64,000 bases of DNA, from contig JAAEQC010000092.1 in assembly GCA_024231905.1 (NCBI GenBank), forward strand, positions 24,726-88,725. Reading direction: 5' to 3'. Position numbers and translations under genes: made by a program. Below, piece after piece: positions 32,340 to 41,326 of the stretch. This DNA is from a bacterium (lineage in GTDB: Bacteria > Krumholzibacteriota > Krumholzibacteriia > LZORAL124-64-63). Under the pieces are notes generated by a model. The model ran no database searches and was not told the origin of the DNA. It was given only the letters and a program-made list of their open reading frames with translations. Position 1 is the first letter of the stretch, and the number at the start of each line of letters is the position of its first letter.

Positions 32340-34262
32340 ATGGCGCTGAAGACTGCCACCGGCAGGCAGGTGCTGGCGGGACTCCTGACGGGTCTCGTGG
32401 CCGGCCTTTTGCTCACCGCCTTGGTGGTGGACGCCGGCCATCGGCGCCTGAACGGGGTCGCGGCCCAGCAGCGGGCGGTCATCGCCACGGCCGCCGCCGC
32501 CGAGGCCCTGGCCGCCGGCGGCGAGGACGCGCAGGATCTGGTCGAACGCCTGGTGGAGCGGATCCCCGACCTCGAGGAATTGCGGGTGGTGGACGTGGGC
32601 TCGCGCAGCCTGTCCGCCTCGACCCACGCGACCGACCGGGAGGCGGGGGTGCCGCCGCGGCGCCTGACCCGCGACGAGAAGTCCCTCTACGACCAGGCCC
32701 GCGAACTGCAGGCCGCCCGCCGCACCAACGAGCAGGAGGCCGAGGCCCGCAAGAACGAGGTGCTCGCCGAAGTGCTGCCGGACGGACGGCTGCAACTGGT
32801 AGTGCCGGTCATGGAGGGCGACCGGGTGACGGGCGCCGTGCAGGCCTGGTGCGGGGGCGCGCCCGCCGACCGCATCGGTGGACCGGGCTTCGCGCCCTGG
32901 CTGGTGGCCGCGGTCTGCATCGTGGTCTTCCTGGTGGTGATGCGTCTGGTGCCGTCCCCCCGGGCCCGGGTCCTGGTCTCCCTGGTGATCCTGGCGGCCG
33001 GCCTCTGGTTCCATGCCGATTTGGCCGTGGACGGCCTGGCCGACCACCGCGTGCGCCTGGAGGAGGGGCTCCGCGACCACGCCTTCGCGCTGCAGGAGAT
33101 TTGCGCGGCGTCGCTGCCGGGCGTCGGCGCCGATCCCTCGGCCTGGGACCTGGACCGCTACCGCCAGCCGCGCGGGCGCTTCGACGCCGCCGGCGAACTC
33201 GACCTGGAGGTCGTCCGCGCCGGCGCCGCGCCCACCCTGCGCCGCTTCGGCCAGAGCGCCGCCGTCCTGTCGGTGATCGCCCTGGTGCTGCAGTGGTGGG
33301 TGGCCGGGGGCTGGGCGACTGCCTCCTGGCGGGCGCTCGTGAAGAACCGGAGCGCTTACGGTTTCGTGCTGCCGGCCATGGTGGGCATGGTGCTGCTGGT
33401 CTTCTACCCGTTCACCTACGGCCTGGCCATCAGCTTCACCGGCAAGACCCTCTACAACGTCAACGAGCCTCTGGTCGACCTCTTCGTGGGCTTCGAGAAC
33501 TACGTGCAGATCCTCAAGGATATCGACGTCTTCACGACGGCCGAGGACGGCAGCCGGATCATCAATTTCCAGAGCTTCTATTGGACCCTCGGCTTCACCA
33601 TCCTCTGGACCGTGAGCAACGTGTCCATCGGCGTGAGCCTGGGCCTACTGCTGGCGCTGATCCTCAACACCAAGGGACTTGCCCTGCGGCCCCTCTACCG
33701 CATCATCCTGATCCTACCCTGGGCCGTGCCCAACTACATCACGGCCCTCATCTGGAAGGGCATGTTCCACAAGCAGTTCGGGGTGATCAACCAGATCGTG
33801 CAGATCTTCGGCGGCGAGCCCATCGCCTGGTTCGACGCCTGGGGGACGAGCTTCGCGGCGGTCCTGATGACCAACGCCTGGCTCAGCTTCCCGTTCATGA
33901 TGGTGATCTCCCTGGGGGCTCTGCAGTCCATCCCGGGGGACCTCTACGAAGCGGCGCGGGTGGACGGCGCGGGCAAGTTCCAGCAGTTCCGCTTCATCAC
34001 CCTGCCCTCGCTCAAACCGGCGCTGGTGCCGGCGGTGATCCTGTCGGTGGTGTGGACGTTCAACATGTTCAACATCATCTACCTGGTAAGCCAGGGCGAA
34101 CCGGCCGGCGCCACGGAGATCCTCATCACCGAGGCGTACAAGATCGCCTTCGAGCAGTACCGCTACGGCTACGCGGCGGCCTATTCCGTGGTGATCTTCA
34201 TGATCCTGCTGGCCTACGGGATCTGGCAGAATCGGACGACCAAGGCGACGGAGGGCATATGA
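32340..34262 (+). CDS. malF: Maltodextrin permease MalF with large N-terminal extension
   Basis: 640 residues. The C-terminal ~300 are a normal MalF-type permease (from NRSAYGFVLPAMVGMVLLVFYPF) with the EAA loop YEAARVDGAGKFQQF that contacts the ATPase. The first ~340 residues are extra: TM about 10-30, a soluble, probably periplasmic, domain of about 150 residues, two TM segments (about 184-228), a second soluble loop and TM about 313-332. The loop has a PAS/CACHE-like strand order (LRVVDVGSRSLSAS...DGRLQLVVPVMEGDRVTG), which suggests sensing. Function of the extension is inferred. Stop overlaps malG (ATGA). Confidence 0.9.
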   Translation: MALKTATGRQVLAGLLTGLVAGLLLTALVVDAGHRRLNGVAAQQRAVIATAAAAEALAAGGEDAQDLVERLVERIPDLEELRVVDVGSRSLSASTHATDREAGVPPRRLTRDEKSLYDQARELQAARRTNEQEAEARKNEVLAEVLPDGRLQLVVPVMEGDRVTGAVQAWCGGAPADRIGGPGFAPWLVAAVCIVVFLVVMRLVPSPRARVLVSLVILAAGLWFHADLAVDGLADHRVRLEEGLRDHAFALQEICAASLPGVGADPSAWDLDRYRQPRGRFDAAGELDLEVVRAGAAPTLRRFGQSAAVLSVIALVLQWWVAGGWATASWRALVKNRSAYGFVLPAMVGMVLLVFYPFTYGLAISFTGKTLYNVNEPLVDLFVGFENYVQILKDIDVFTTAEDGSRIINFQSFYWTLGFTILWTVSNVSIGVSLGLLLALILNTKGLALRPLYRIILILPWAVPNYITALIWKGMFHKQFGVINQIVQIFGGEPIAWFDAWGTSFAAVLMTNAWLSFPFMMVISLGALQSIPGDLYEAARVDGAGKFQQFRFITLPSLKPALVPAVILSVVWTFNMFNIIYLVSQGEPAGATEILITEAYKIAFEQYRYGYAAAYSVVIFMILLAYGIWQNRTTKATEGI

Positions 34263-35140
34263 GCAGACGTACCGACAGCGTCGGGCACCTCTGGCTGCAC
34301 CTGTTCCTGCTGGTGATGGTGGTGATCACCGTCTACCCGATCCTGTGGGTGCTCTCGGTGGCCTTCAGCGGCGGGCAGAGCCTGGCCTTCGCCGACCTGC
34401 CGCCGGACCCGGGGGTGCTGGACCGGCTGCGCGCCATCGTGCCCTGGCCCGAACAGTTGACCTGGTCCAACTTCTCGGACGTCTTCTCCCAGCAGCCCTT
34501 CGGCCGGTGGCTCCTGAACAGCACCATCGTGGCGGGGGCGACGACCCTCTGCGGGGTCTTCCTGGCCAGCACGGCGGGCTATGCCTTCAGCCGCTTCAAG
34601 TTCCCCGGTCGCCGGGCGGGCATGATGGGCTTCCTGGTTTCCCAGATGTTCCCGGGCACGCTGACGCTGGTGCCCCTTTACATCATCATCGTCGTGTGGC
34701 TGGAGTTGGGCTCCAATTTCCTGGGGCTCATCCTCCTCTACTCGACGACGGCGATCCCGTTCTGCGTGTGGATGCTGAAGGGCTACTTCGATACCATCCC
34801 CATCGAACTGGAGGAGTCGGCCAAGATGGACGGGGCTTCGGCGCTGACGATCTTCTACCGGATCATCCTGCCTCTATCCAAGCCGGCCATCGCCGTGACG
34901 GCGCTGTTCAGCTTCATGACCGCCTGGAACGAGTTCGTCCTGGCCCTGACGATCATGGACCAGGAGATCATGTACACGGCGCCGGTGGGCCTACGCTTTT
35001 TCGTGGGCGGCTACGCCGAGCAGCAATGGGGATACTTCGCGGCGGGGTCCATCGTGGCGGCCCTGCCGGTGATGATCCTGTTCCTGATCCTGCAGAGATA
35101 TCTGATTTCCGGCTTGACCGCAGGCGCGGTCAAGGGATGA
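34259..35140 (+). CDS. malG: Maltodextrin permease MalG
   Basis: 293 residues, six membrane segments, with the EAA loop ELEESAKMDGASALTIFYRIILP (about residues 180-202). The SQMFPGTLTLVPLYIIIV and TAWNEFVLALTIM segments are typical MalG. ATG 34259 overlaps the malF stop. With malK, malE and malF it completes a maltose/maltodextrin importer that takes up the products of the neighbouring amylases. Confidence 0.95.
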   Translation: MSRRTDSVGHLWLHLFLLVMVVITVYPILWVLSVAFSGGQSLAFADLPPDPGVLDRLRAIVPWPEQLTWSNFSDVFSQQPFGRWLLNSTIVAGATTLCGVFLASTAGYAFSRFKFPGRRAGMMGFLVSQMFPGTLTLVPLYIIIVVWLELGSNFLGLILLYSTTAIPFCVWMLKGYFDTIPIELEESAKMDGASALTIFYRIILPLSKPAIAVTALFSFMTAWNEFVLALTIMDQEIMYTAPVGLRFFVGGYAEQQWGYFAAGSIVAALPVMILFLILQRYLISGLTAGAVKG

Positions 35141-35196
35141 TAGGGAAGAACACCATGTCCGATACTGTCAGATCACCTCAACCGAGAGGAGTCGAC

Positions 35197-35961
35197 ATGC
35201 GAGGAATGAAAACGCTGGTCCTGATCGCACTGCTGGCGCTGCCGGCGGCCGTCCTGGCCGGCGATGTGAAGATCAGCGATCCCAAGGGCGACGATTTCGG
35301 CCCAGGGGAGTACGTCTACCCCACGGACGCGGTCTACGTGGCCGGATCGTTCGACGTCACCAAGTTCGAATTGAAGGACAAGGGCGACAAGGCGGAAATC
35401 GCCGTCACCGTCGGCTCCAAGCTCGAGGATCCCTGGCGCATGGGCAACGGGTTCTCCGTGCAGATGGCCTTCGTCTTCATCGACAACGCCGAGGGCGGCT
35501 TCACCACCTGCCCGCCGGGCCTGAACCTGGCCTTCGCCGAGGATTCGGCCTGGGACGTGTGCGTGGTCCTGTCGCCCCAGCCCATGTCGCGGGTGCGCCA
35601 GGAGGCCGACGCCAAGGCCGGTGCCATGGCTTCGAGCATCATCGCGCCCACGCGGGTCAAGGGTAAGCGCTCGACCATCTCCGGCACGGTCGACATGGCG
35701 GACCTGGGCGAGGGCGATCCCGCCACCTGGAAGTACCAGGTCGTCATGCAGTCCAACGAGGGCTTCCCCGACGGACAGGACCTGCTGACGCGCAAGGTGA
35801 ACGAGTTCGAGGGCCAGCACCGCTTCGGCGGCGGCACGGACTTCGACTGTGATCCCCACGCCATCGACATCCTGGGCGACCACGCCCAGCTCAAGGCCTA
35901 CGAGTGCAACGAAGATGGAACGACCAAGACGTTGGCCGTGGTCGGGCTCGAGAAGCCCTAG
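35197..35961 (+). CDS. Periplasmic glucodextranase C-domain-like protein
   Basis: 254 residues. A signal peptide ends AVLA. The rest resembles the C-terminal carbohydrate-binding module of glucodextranase: ISDPKGDDFGPGEYVYPTD, then GSFDVTKFELKDKGDKAEI, NGFSVQMAFVFIDNAEGG. No catalytic domain, so it is probably a soluble glucan-binding or shuttle protein. ATG 35197 has GAGAGGA six bases upstream. A related module is fused to the amylase at 38141. Confidence 0.75.
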   Translation: MRGMKTLVLIALLALPAAVLAGDVKISDPKGDDFGPGEYVYPTDAVYVAGSFDVTKFELKDKGDKAEIAVTVGSKLEDPWRMGNGFSVQMAFVFIDNAEGGFTTCPPGLNLAFAEDSAWDVCVVLSPQPMSRVRQEADAKAGAMASSIIAPTRVKGKRSTISGTVDMADLGEGDPATWKYQVVMQSNEGFPDGQDLLTRKVNEFEGQHRFGGGTDFDCDPHAIDILGDHAQLKAYECNEDGTTKTLAVVGLEKP

Positions 35962-35994
35962 GACCGCGACCGATCAATTCCGGGAGGAGTACCG

Positions 35995-38067
35995 ATGAAA
36001 CGCACTCACGCAATCGTGCTGGCGGTCGTCGCACTGGCCTGGCTCGCCGCGGGCGTCGCCATGGCTGCCGACGGACAGAAACTGCAGTGGACCGGTGTGA
36101 ACTACACCAAGTTCCTCTGGGGCAACCAACGCTTCGACGGGTCCATGTACAACTTCACCACCATCCCCAACGAGGGTGGCGGCGACAACGGTCAGGGCAC
36201 TGAGTTCGAGCTGCTCTTCCAGAGCAAACCGAGCGACAAGGTCGAGGTGAAGGGCCGCATCAAGAGCCGCTTCAACCAGAACCACTGGACGAACTTCGGC
36301 GGCTTCGGGGGCTACCCCGGCGCCGACTTCGGCACCACCGAGGCCGGCGACGGCGGCGAGTGGGATCCCCGCAGCAACCAGTACATCAAGCTGCGCGGCA
36401 TCACCGTAGCCATCACCCCGGGCTACTCGTGGCTGCAGCGGGCGACCATCGGTTCGAACGACTTCGGCATGTTCGACGCGTTCTCCATCGGCAAGATCCG
36501 CTACATCGATCGCGACAACGGCAAGGGCCTGGTCTTTCAGGGCAACTTCATGGACGGCCGCCTGAACTACGACGCGACGCGCATCAGCCTGCCGCGCCTG
36601 TGGGCGGGCGCGGGCTACGCCACCGGTGACTACACGGTCCAGGATGCCGGTTACGGGCTCCAGTTCAAGTTCGACGCCAACGACGACCTGGACCTGGCCT
36701 ACGTCTTCAGCTACGTGAGCGACATCGAACAGGATGCCAACGACTTCAACGTGGACGACGGTCTCGATGTGGTCATGCGCCAGCGCAACGCGGTCCACGG
36801 CCTGCGCGCCGACTGGACCGCCACCGACCTGGTCGACGTGCACCTGAAGGGGTACTACTCCAAGTACTACACCCACGACGGTTTCGTCGGTCTGAACAGC
36901 GGCATCGGCACCTACAGCGCCTACCCCGTGGGCAACCTGGACGACTACACGTTCATGGGCGACCTCAACGTCTCCGACATCATGGAGACTGGACTGTCGC
37001 TGAACGTGCAGTACTTCAACATCGGCGCGGACTACGTGTCGGTCATGGCGGCCCGGCGGGAGTCCGACGTGCTGCTGACCGAGGGCCACGAGGCCGCCTG
37101 GTTCATGCCCCAGACCAACAACGGCGCCTGGGCCAACCCCACCCTCATGGGCTACGGCGGCTTCCTGGGCCACGCCCAGCAGGTGGCCACCACCAACGTC
37201 GACAACGAGTTCATCGACTTCGACGAGCCCCTGGCCGAGACCGTCATCGGTTGGAAGGGCATCACGGTGGTACCCAGTTGGGGCAGCGGTGACCTGGACC
37301 TGGCCGGCGAATTCAGCTACATCGACTACAACACCAACTGGCAGCTGTGGGGCGACGACGCCTACTCGTGGAGCGTCCATCCCTACCCGACGGCCGAGCC
37401 CGGCGCGGCCATGCTGTCGGCGCGCAACGCCTACAACCCGTTCCAGGAGAAGACGACCACCATCGGCGTCCTCAAGGGCGAGTACTACCTGGCCAACCTC
37501 GAGGTCGAACTCCACGGTCGCTTCAAGTACGTGGACGAGGAAGACCTGCGGATCAACGACGAGGCTCATCTGCCCGGCGCGGCTACGGCCGATCCCGGTG
37601 TGGCCAGCCACTTCGCCGACGGCGGCGGCTGGAAGAACTTCGACAGCCTCGAGGACGACGATCGCAAGATGGAGATGACGGTCGTGTCCCTGGGCGCCGG
37701 TAAGCAGCTCACCGACGAGCTCTTCGCCGACCTGACCTGGGTATACTACGACGTGGACCTGGTGGACGGCACCACGGCCTTCCAGGCCTGGAACGCCCAC
37801 CCCATGGCCGGCGGCAAGCACAAGCGGAACGACATCGTCCTGGCGGCGTCCTACATCGTCGGTGGCGTGGAGTTCGGCGGCACGGTGCAGTTCGCCTACG
37901 GCACCTACGCGCCGGACTACGGCGACGGCTACACGGTGGAGTACCGCACCAAGGCCGACGGATCCCAGGAAGCCGGTTTCACCGGTCGCTGGGGCCGTTG
38001 GAACTCTTTGGAGAAGAAGTACTTCGAGCACCAGCGGATGAAGGCCTACATGAAGCTGAACTTCTAG
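35995..38067 (+). CDS. Outer-membrane beta-barrel (maltoporin-like role)
   Basis: 690 residues. A signal peptide ends VAMAA. The rest is alternating aromatic/hydrophilic strands (YTKFLWGNQRFDGSMYNF; LDLAYVFSYVSDIEQD; DVHLKGYYSKYYTH) and ends in a terminal Phe (MKAYMKLNF), the insertion signal of outer-membrane barrels. Size suggests 18 or more strands. Placement after the importer and before an amylase implies a channel or docking barrel for maltodextrins; no TonB box or plug domain was seen, so it is not SusC. Family not named. Confidence 0.7.
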   Translation: MKRTHAIVLAVVALAWLAAGVAMAADGQKLQWTGVNYTKFLWGNQRFDGSMYNFTTIPNEGGGDNGQGTEFELLFQSKPSDKVEVKGRIKSRFNQNHWTNFGGFGGYPGADFGTTEAGDGGEWDPRSNQYIKLRGITVAITPGYSWLQRATIGSNDFGMFDAFSIGKIRYIDRDNGKGLVFQGNFMDGRLNYDATRISLPRLWAGAGYATGDYTVQDAGYGLQFKFDANDDLDLAYVFSYVSDIEQDANDFNVDDGLDVVMRQRNAVHGLRADWTATDLVDVHLKGYYSKYYTHDGFVGLNSGIGTYSAYPVGNLDDYTFMGDLNVSDIMETGLSLNVQYFNIGADYVSVMAARRESDVLLTEGHEAAWFMPQTNNGAWANPTLMGYGGFLGHAQQVATTNVDNEFIDFDEPLAETVIGWKGITVVPSWGSGDLDLAGEFSYIDYNTNWQLWGDDAYSWSVHPYPTAEPGAAMLSARNAYNPFQEKTTTIGVLKGEYYLANLEVELHGRFKYVDEEDLRINDEAHLPGAATADPGVASHFADGGGWKNFDSLEDDDRKMEMTVVSLGAGKQLTDELFADLTWVYYDVDLVDGTTAFQAWNAHPMAGGKHKRNDIVLAASYIVGGVEFGGTVQFAYGTYAPDYGDGYTVEYRTKADGSQEAGFTGRWGRWNSLEKKYFEHQRMKAYMKLNF

Positions 38068-38089
38068 GCCCCGCTTCCGCGGCCGACAG

Positions 38090-38117
38090 GGACCCCGGGG
38101 CTGCAGCCCCGGGGTCC
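38090..38117. terminator. Hairpin between barrel and amylase genes
   Basis: GGACCCCGGGGCTG and its exact complement make a 14-bp self-complementary block (28 bp palindrome). No U-tract follows, so it may be a partial terminator or an mRNA 3'-end stabiliser that lets some transcription continue. Confidence 0.55.
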
Positions 38118-38140
38118 GTCTCTGAAACGGAGGATTTTCC

Positions 38141-40639
38141 ATGTCCCGGTTCCCGCGTCTGTTGACGGTTCTCGTTCCCTCCTGCGCGTTCGTCCTGGCG
38201 GCGGCTTTCCCGGCCACCGCCGCGATCTTCGAGCTCGAGGACCCGGTGGGGGACGACCACGGCGACGGCAACCTGATCTACCCGGGCCTGCGCCTGGCCG
38301 CGGGGGACCTGGACCTGACGGGCTTCAAGGTGGAGAACAAGGGCGATCACGCCGTCTTCACCGTGGAATTCGACCGGCGCATCAAACAACCGGAGCGGGG
38401 CGCCGCCGACGAGCTCGGCAACGATTTCACCCGCATCGCCCGCCACGGTTTCTACCAGTTCAACCTGGACATCTACATCGACACGGACCGGCGCCGGGGC
38501 TCGGGCCAGGTGCGTACCCTGCCGGGCCGCCTGGCGCAGATCGATCCCTCCACGGCCTGGGAGGTGGCGCTCATCGCCAGTCCCCGGCCGACGGTCATGT
38601 CGCGCATGCTGCGCGGCCTGATCGAGGCCGAGTTGCGGGCGGAGGTGCTCGACGGCACGCGGGAGGCCACGGACGAGGTGATGCAACGCCGGCTAGCGGC
38701 GACCATGGACCGCCAGGTCCACTACCCGACCAAGTTCCAGGTGCGCGGAAAACGCATCTCCTTCGAGGTGCCCCACGAGGTGCTCGGCGGCGAGGCGCGG
38801 GACACCTGGGCCTACACGGTTTTCGTCACCGGTGCGAGCCTCGAATCAAGCCTGGAACTCCTGTCGAGCGTGGGCGGCCGGGAGAGCCTGGAGGCCCAGC
38901 TGGGCGTGTTGCCCGTCTCACCCGGCGAGTGGCAGGAGCGCTTCGGGGGCGGTCGCCGGGGCGAGCCCCTGCAGCCGCCCATCGTGGATCTCTTCGTGCC
39001 GGCGAACGTGCGTCAGGAAACGGTCCTCGGCGACTTCGACAGCGCCCGCAACCGGCGGGCCGTGCTGCCGGGCATCGTCCCCGGCGGCGGAGTGCAGCAC
39101 ACGGCCTCCGGTCCGGCCTGGGACCTGGAACGCTGGCGCGGTCAGGTGGGCTACGAGATCTTCGTCCGCAGCTTCAAGGACAGCGACGGCGACGGCATCG
39201 GCGACTTCAATGGTCTGACCGCCAACCTGGACTACCTCAACGACGGCGACCCCACCACCGACACGGACCTGGGGATCGACCTGATCTGGCTCATGCCCGT
39301 CTTCGCCTCGCCCAGCTACCACGGCTACGACGTCATCGACTACTACCGTCTCAACCCCCAGTACGGCACCGACGCGGATTTCGACCGCCTGCTCGCCGCC
39401 TGCCGGGAGCGGGGCATCAAGATCGTCCTGGACCTCATGATCAACCACAGCAGCGCCCAGCACCCCTGGTTCGTGGACGCCGCCTCCGGCCCCGGCGCCG
39501 CCAAGCGAGACTGGTACGTGTGGCGCGACGCGAACCCGGGCTGGACCCAGCCCTGGGGCAGCGGTTCCACCTGGCATGAGCGCGACGGCGCCTACTACTA
39601 CGGCATCTTCTGGGGCGGCATGCCGGACTTCAACTTTCGCAACCCGGAGGTGATGGCGGAGGTCCAGTCCATCGCCCGCCACTGGCTCGATCGCGGCGTG
39701 GACGGCTTCCGCCTGGACGCGGCCCGCCACCTGATGGAAGCCGGGCCCGGCGAACAGCAGAACGACACGCCCGGGACCCACGCGGCCTGGCGTGAGTTCT
39801 CCGGCTTCATGCGCCAGGAGTACCCGGATCGCCTCATGCTGGGCGAGGTGTGGGCGGGTTCCGAGCAGATCGCTCCCTACTACGGTGATACGGCCACCCT
39901 CTACGGCGGCGACGAGTTCGCCATGACCTTCAACTTCCCCGTGGCCGGCGGTGCCGTCCAGACCGTGAACCTGGGTGACACCGGCCCCCTGGACGCGGCT
40001 TTGACTCGTATGAGGCAAGCCTATCCCCAGGGGGTCCTGGACGGGGTCTTCCTGACCAACCACGACATGGTACGCCTGGCCTCCCAACTGGGCGATGAAC
40101 CGGCGCGGCTGCGGCAAGCGGCGGCGGTCCTGCTCACCTTGCCCGGCACACCGTGGCTGTACTATGGCGAAGAGGTGGGTCTGCGCAACCACACCACCGG
40201 CGGTGACGAGGCCAAGCGCACGCCCATGCCTTGGAACGACACGGATGCGGGATTCACCACGGGCGTACCCTGGCACCGGGCGGCGCCGGGACGGGAGACC
40301 GCCAACGTGGCGGTCCAGACGGACGATCCGGCCAGCCTGCTGGCCCGGTACCGGCAGCTCATCCATCTGCGGCACCGGCAATCGGCCCTGGCCGTGGGCG
40401 GCATCGAACCGGTGGCCCTGTCCGGCGCGCCCCGCGACGTGGCCGCCTGGCTGCGTATCCATGGGGACGAGCGGCTGTTGGTGGTTCACAACCTGGCCGA
40501 CGCAGCCCGCACCGTGTCCTGGAGCCTGCCCGGCGTCCGGAATTACGAACTGGTGTGGGGCGATCCGGGCGTGGGCCTGCCCGCCGGCGGCGGTCTGACC
40601 ATCCCCGCCCGGGCAACAGCCATCTGGAAAGTGGACTGA
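38141..40639 (+). CDS. GH13 amylase with N-terminal glucodextranase C-type module
   Basis: 832 residues. A signal peptide ends ATAA. The N-terminal ~240 residues repeat the module of the 35197 protein (LEDPVGDDHGDGNLIYPG, DLTGFKVENKGDHAVFTV). After a linker the GH13 barrel begins at GQVGYEIFVRSFKDSD. Region I is LDLMINHSSAQHPWF (about 430), region II GFRLDAARHL (about 522), region III LGEVWAG (about 566) and region IV FLTNHDMVR (about 638). It likely binds and cuts long alpha-glucans in the periplasm. Its stop overlaps the next start (TGATG). Confidence 0.9.
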   Translation: MSRFPRLLTVLVPSCAFVLAAAFPATAAIFELEDPVGDDHGDGNLIYPGLRLAAGDLDLTGFKVENKGDHAVFTVEFDRRIKQPERGAADELGNDFTRIARHGFYQFNLDIYIDTDRRRGSGQVRTLPGRLAQIDPSTAWEVALIASPRPTVMSRMLRGLIEAELRAEVLDGTREATDEVMQRRLAATMDRQVHYPTKFQVRGKRISFEVPHEVLGGEARDTWAYTVFVTGASLESSLELLSSVGGRESLEAQLGVLPVSPGEWQERFGGGRRGEPLQPPIVDLFVPANVRQETVLGDFDSARNRRAVLPGIVPGGGVQHTASGPAWDLERWRGQVGYEIFVRSFKDSDGDGIGDFNGLTANLDYLNDGDPTTDTDLGIDLIWLMPVFASPSYHGYDVIDYYRLNPQYGTDADFDRLLAACRERGIKIVLDLMINHSSAQHPWFVDAASGPGAAKRDWYVWRDANPGWTQPWGSGSTWHERDGAYYYGIFWGGMPDFNFRNPEVMAEVQSIARHWLDRGVDGFRLDAARHLMEAGPGEQQNDTPGTHAAWREFSGFMRQEYPDRLMLGEVWAGSEQIAPYYGDTATLYGGDEFAMTFNFPVAGGAVQTVNLGDTGPLDAALTRMRQAYPQGVLDGVFLTNHDMVRLASQLGDEPARLRQAAAVLLTLPGTPWLYYGEEVGLRNHTTGGDEAKRTPMPWNDTDAGFTTGVPWHRAAPGRETANVAVQTDDPASLLARYRQLIHLRHRQSALAVGGIEPVALSGAPRDVAAWLRIHGDERLLVVHNLADAARTVSWSLPGVRNYELVWGDPGVGLPAGGGLTIPARATAIWKVD

Positions 40640-41277
40640 TGGGGGACAAGCTCGTTCCCAAGGTCATCCTGGAGGGGACCCGGCTCACGCACAAGACCGA
40701 CCTGGCCTTCGCCCTCAACGAGCATCCGGACCTGGTGGGCCCGCGCCGCTACCGATACCACTCGCCGGTGGTCTCTGCCGAGTGGTGCGGCTTTACCAAC
40801 CACCCCTGGGGTCGGGGTCTGGTCAACTTCGACGCCGCCGAGGAGGAACTGGCCCTGGCCACTTACCGCACCTGGGCCACGCTCTTCTCCCAGCTGCGGT
40901 ACTATTCCTGGTTCGTGGACCGCTTCCACATTTCCACCCGGGCCTGGCAGCGTTTCCATGCGGGCCGCGACTACGACTTCGGCTGGCTCGAGGACGAACT
41001 GCGTCCCCTGGGCTTCCGGCTCGTGCACTGCGTCCGCCGCCCGGAGAGTTTCGTCGAGGCCCGCCGCTCGCGGCTCGAGGTCTCCGGCAAGCCCGAGCAG
41101 TACGACGATCTGGATGTCTTCGTCCGCGAACAGGAACTGCTCCGGGAACTGGTGGCCGAATCCACTCTGCCGGTCCTGGAAGTGGACATCTCCGACGGGG
41201 ACGTGTCCTCTGCCGCGGACCGGATCGCCGCCTGGCTGGAAGCAACCGGCGGCCTCCACCTGCCCGACCCCGACTGA
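40639..41277 (+). CDS. P-loop NTPase, nucleoside/thymidylate kinase-like
   Basis: 212 residues. VILEGTRLTHKTDLAFAL has the Walker-A frame G-x-x-x-x-x-K-T, but with His in place of the usual Gly before the Lys. DRFHISTRAWQRFHAG matches the DRxHxS region of deoxynucleoside and thymidylate kinases. The C-terminal half is helical with LRPLGFRLVHCVRRPESF. It is translationally coupled to the amylase but shows no link to starch. Substrate unknown; no signal peptide. Confidence 0.6.
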   Translation: MGDKLVPKVILEGTRLTHKTDLAFALNEHPDLVGPRRYRYHSPVVSAEWCGFTNHPWGRGLVNFDAAEEELALATYRTWATLFSQLRYYSWFVDRFHISTRAWQRFHAGRDYDFGWLEDELRPLGFRLVHCVRRPESFVEARRSRLEVSGKPEQYDDLDVFVREQELLRELVAESTLPVLEVDISDGDVSSAADRIAAWLEATGGLHLPDPD

Positions 41278-41326
41278 CGGTTGCCCCTGCTGGACAGGGT
41301 GGGGGCCTTGGGCTATCGTGCGCCCC

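Noticed and set aside
32849..34258. Long open frame upstream of and in frame with malG
   Set aside because: It overlaps malF in another frame; malG starts at ATG 34259 in an ATGA overlap.
35974..38271. 765-codon open frame on the - strand opposite the barrel gene
   Set aside because: Antisense shadow; no ribosome-binding site or family motif.
40958..41326. Upstream in-frame extension of lnt
   Set aside because: Reads through the preceding kinase-like gene in the wrong frame; ATG 41327 gives the normal Lnt length.
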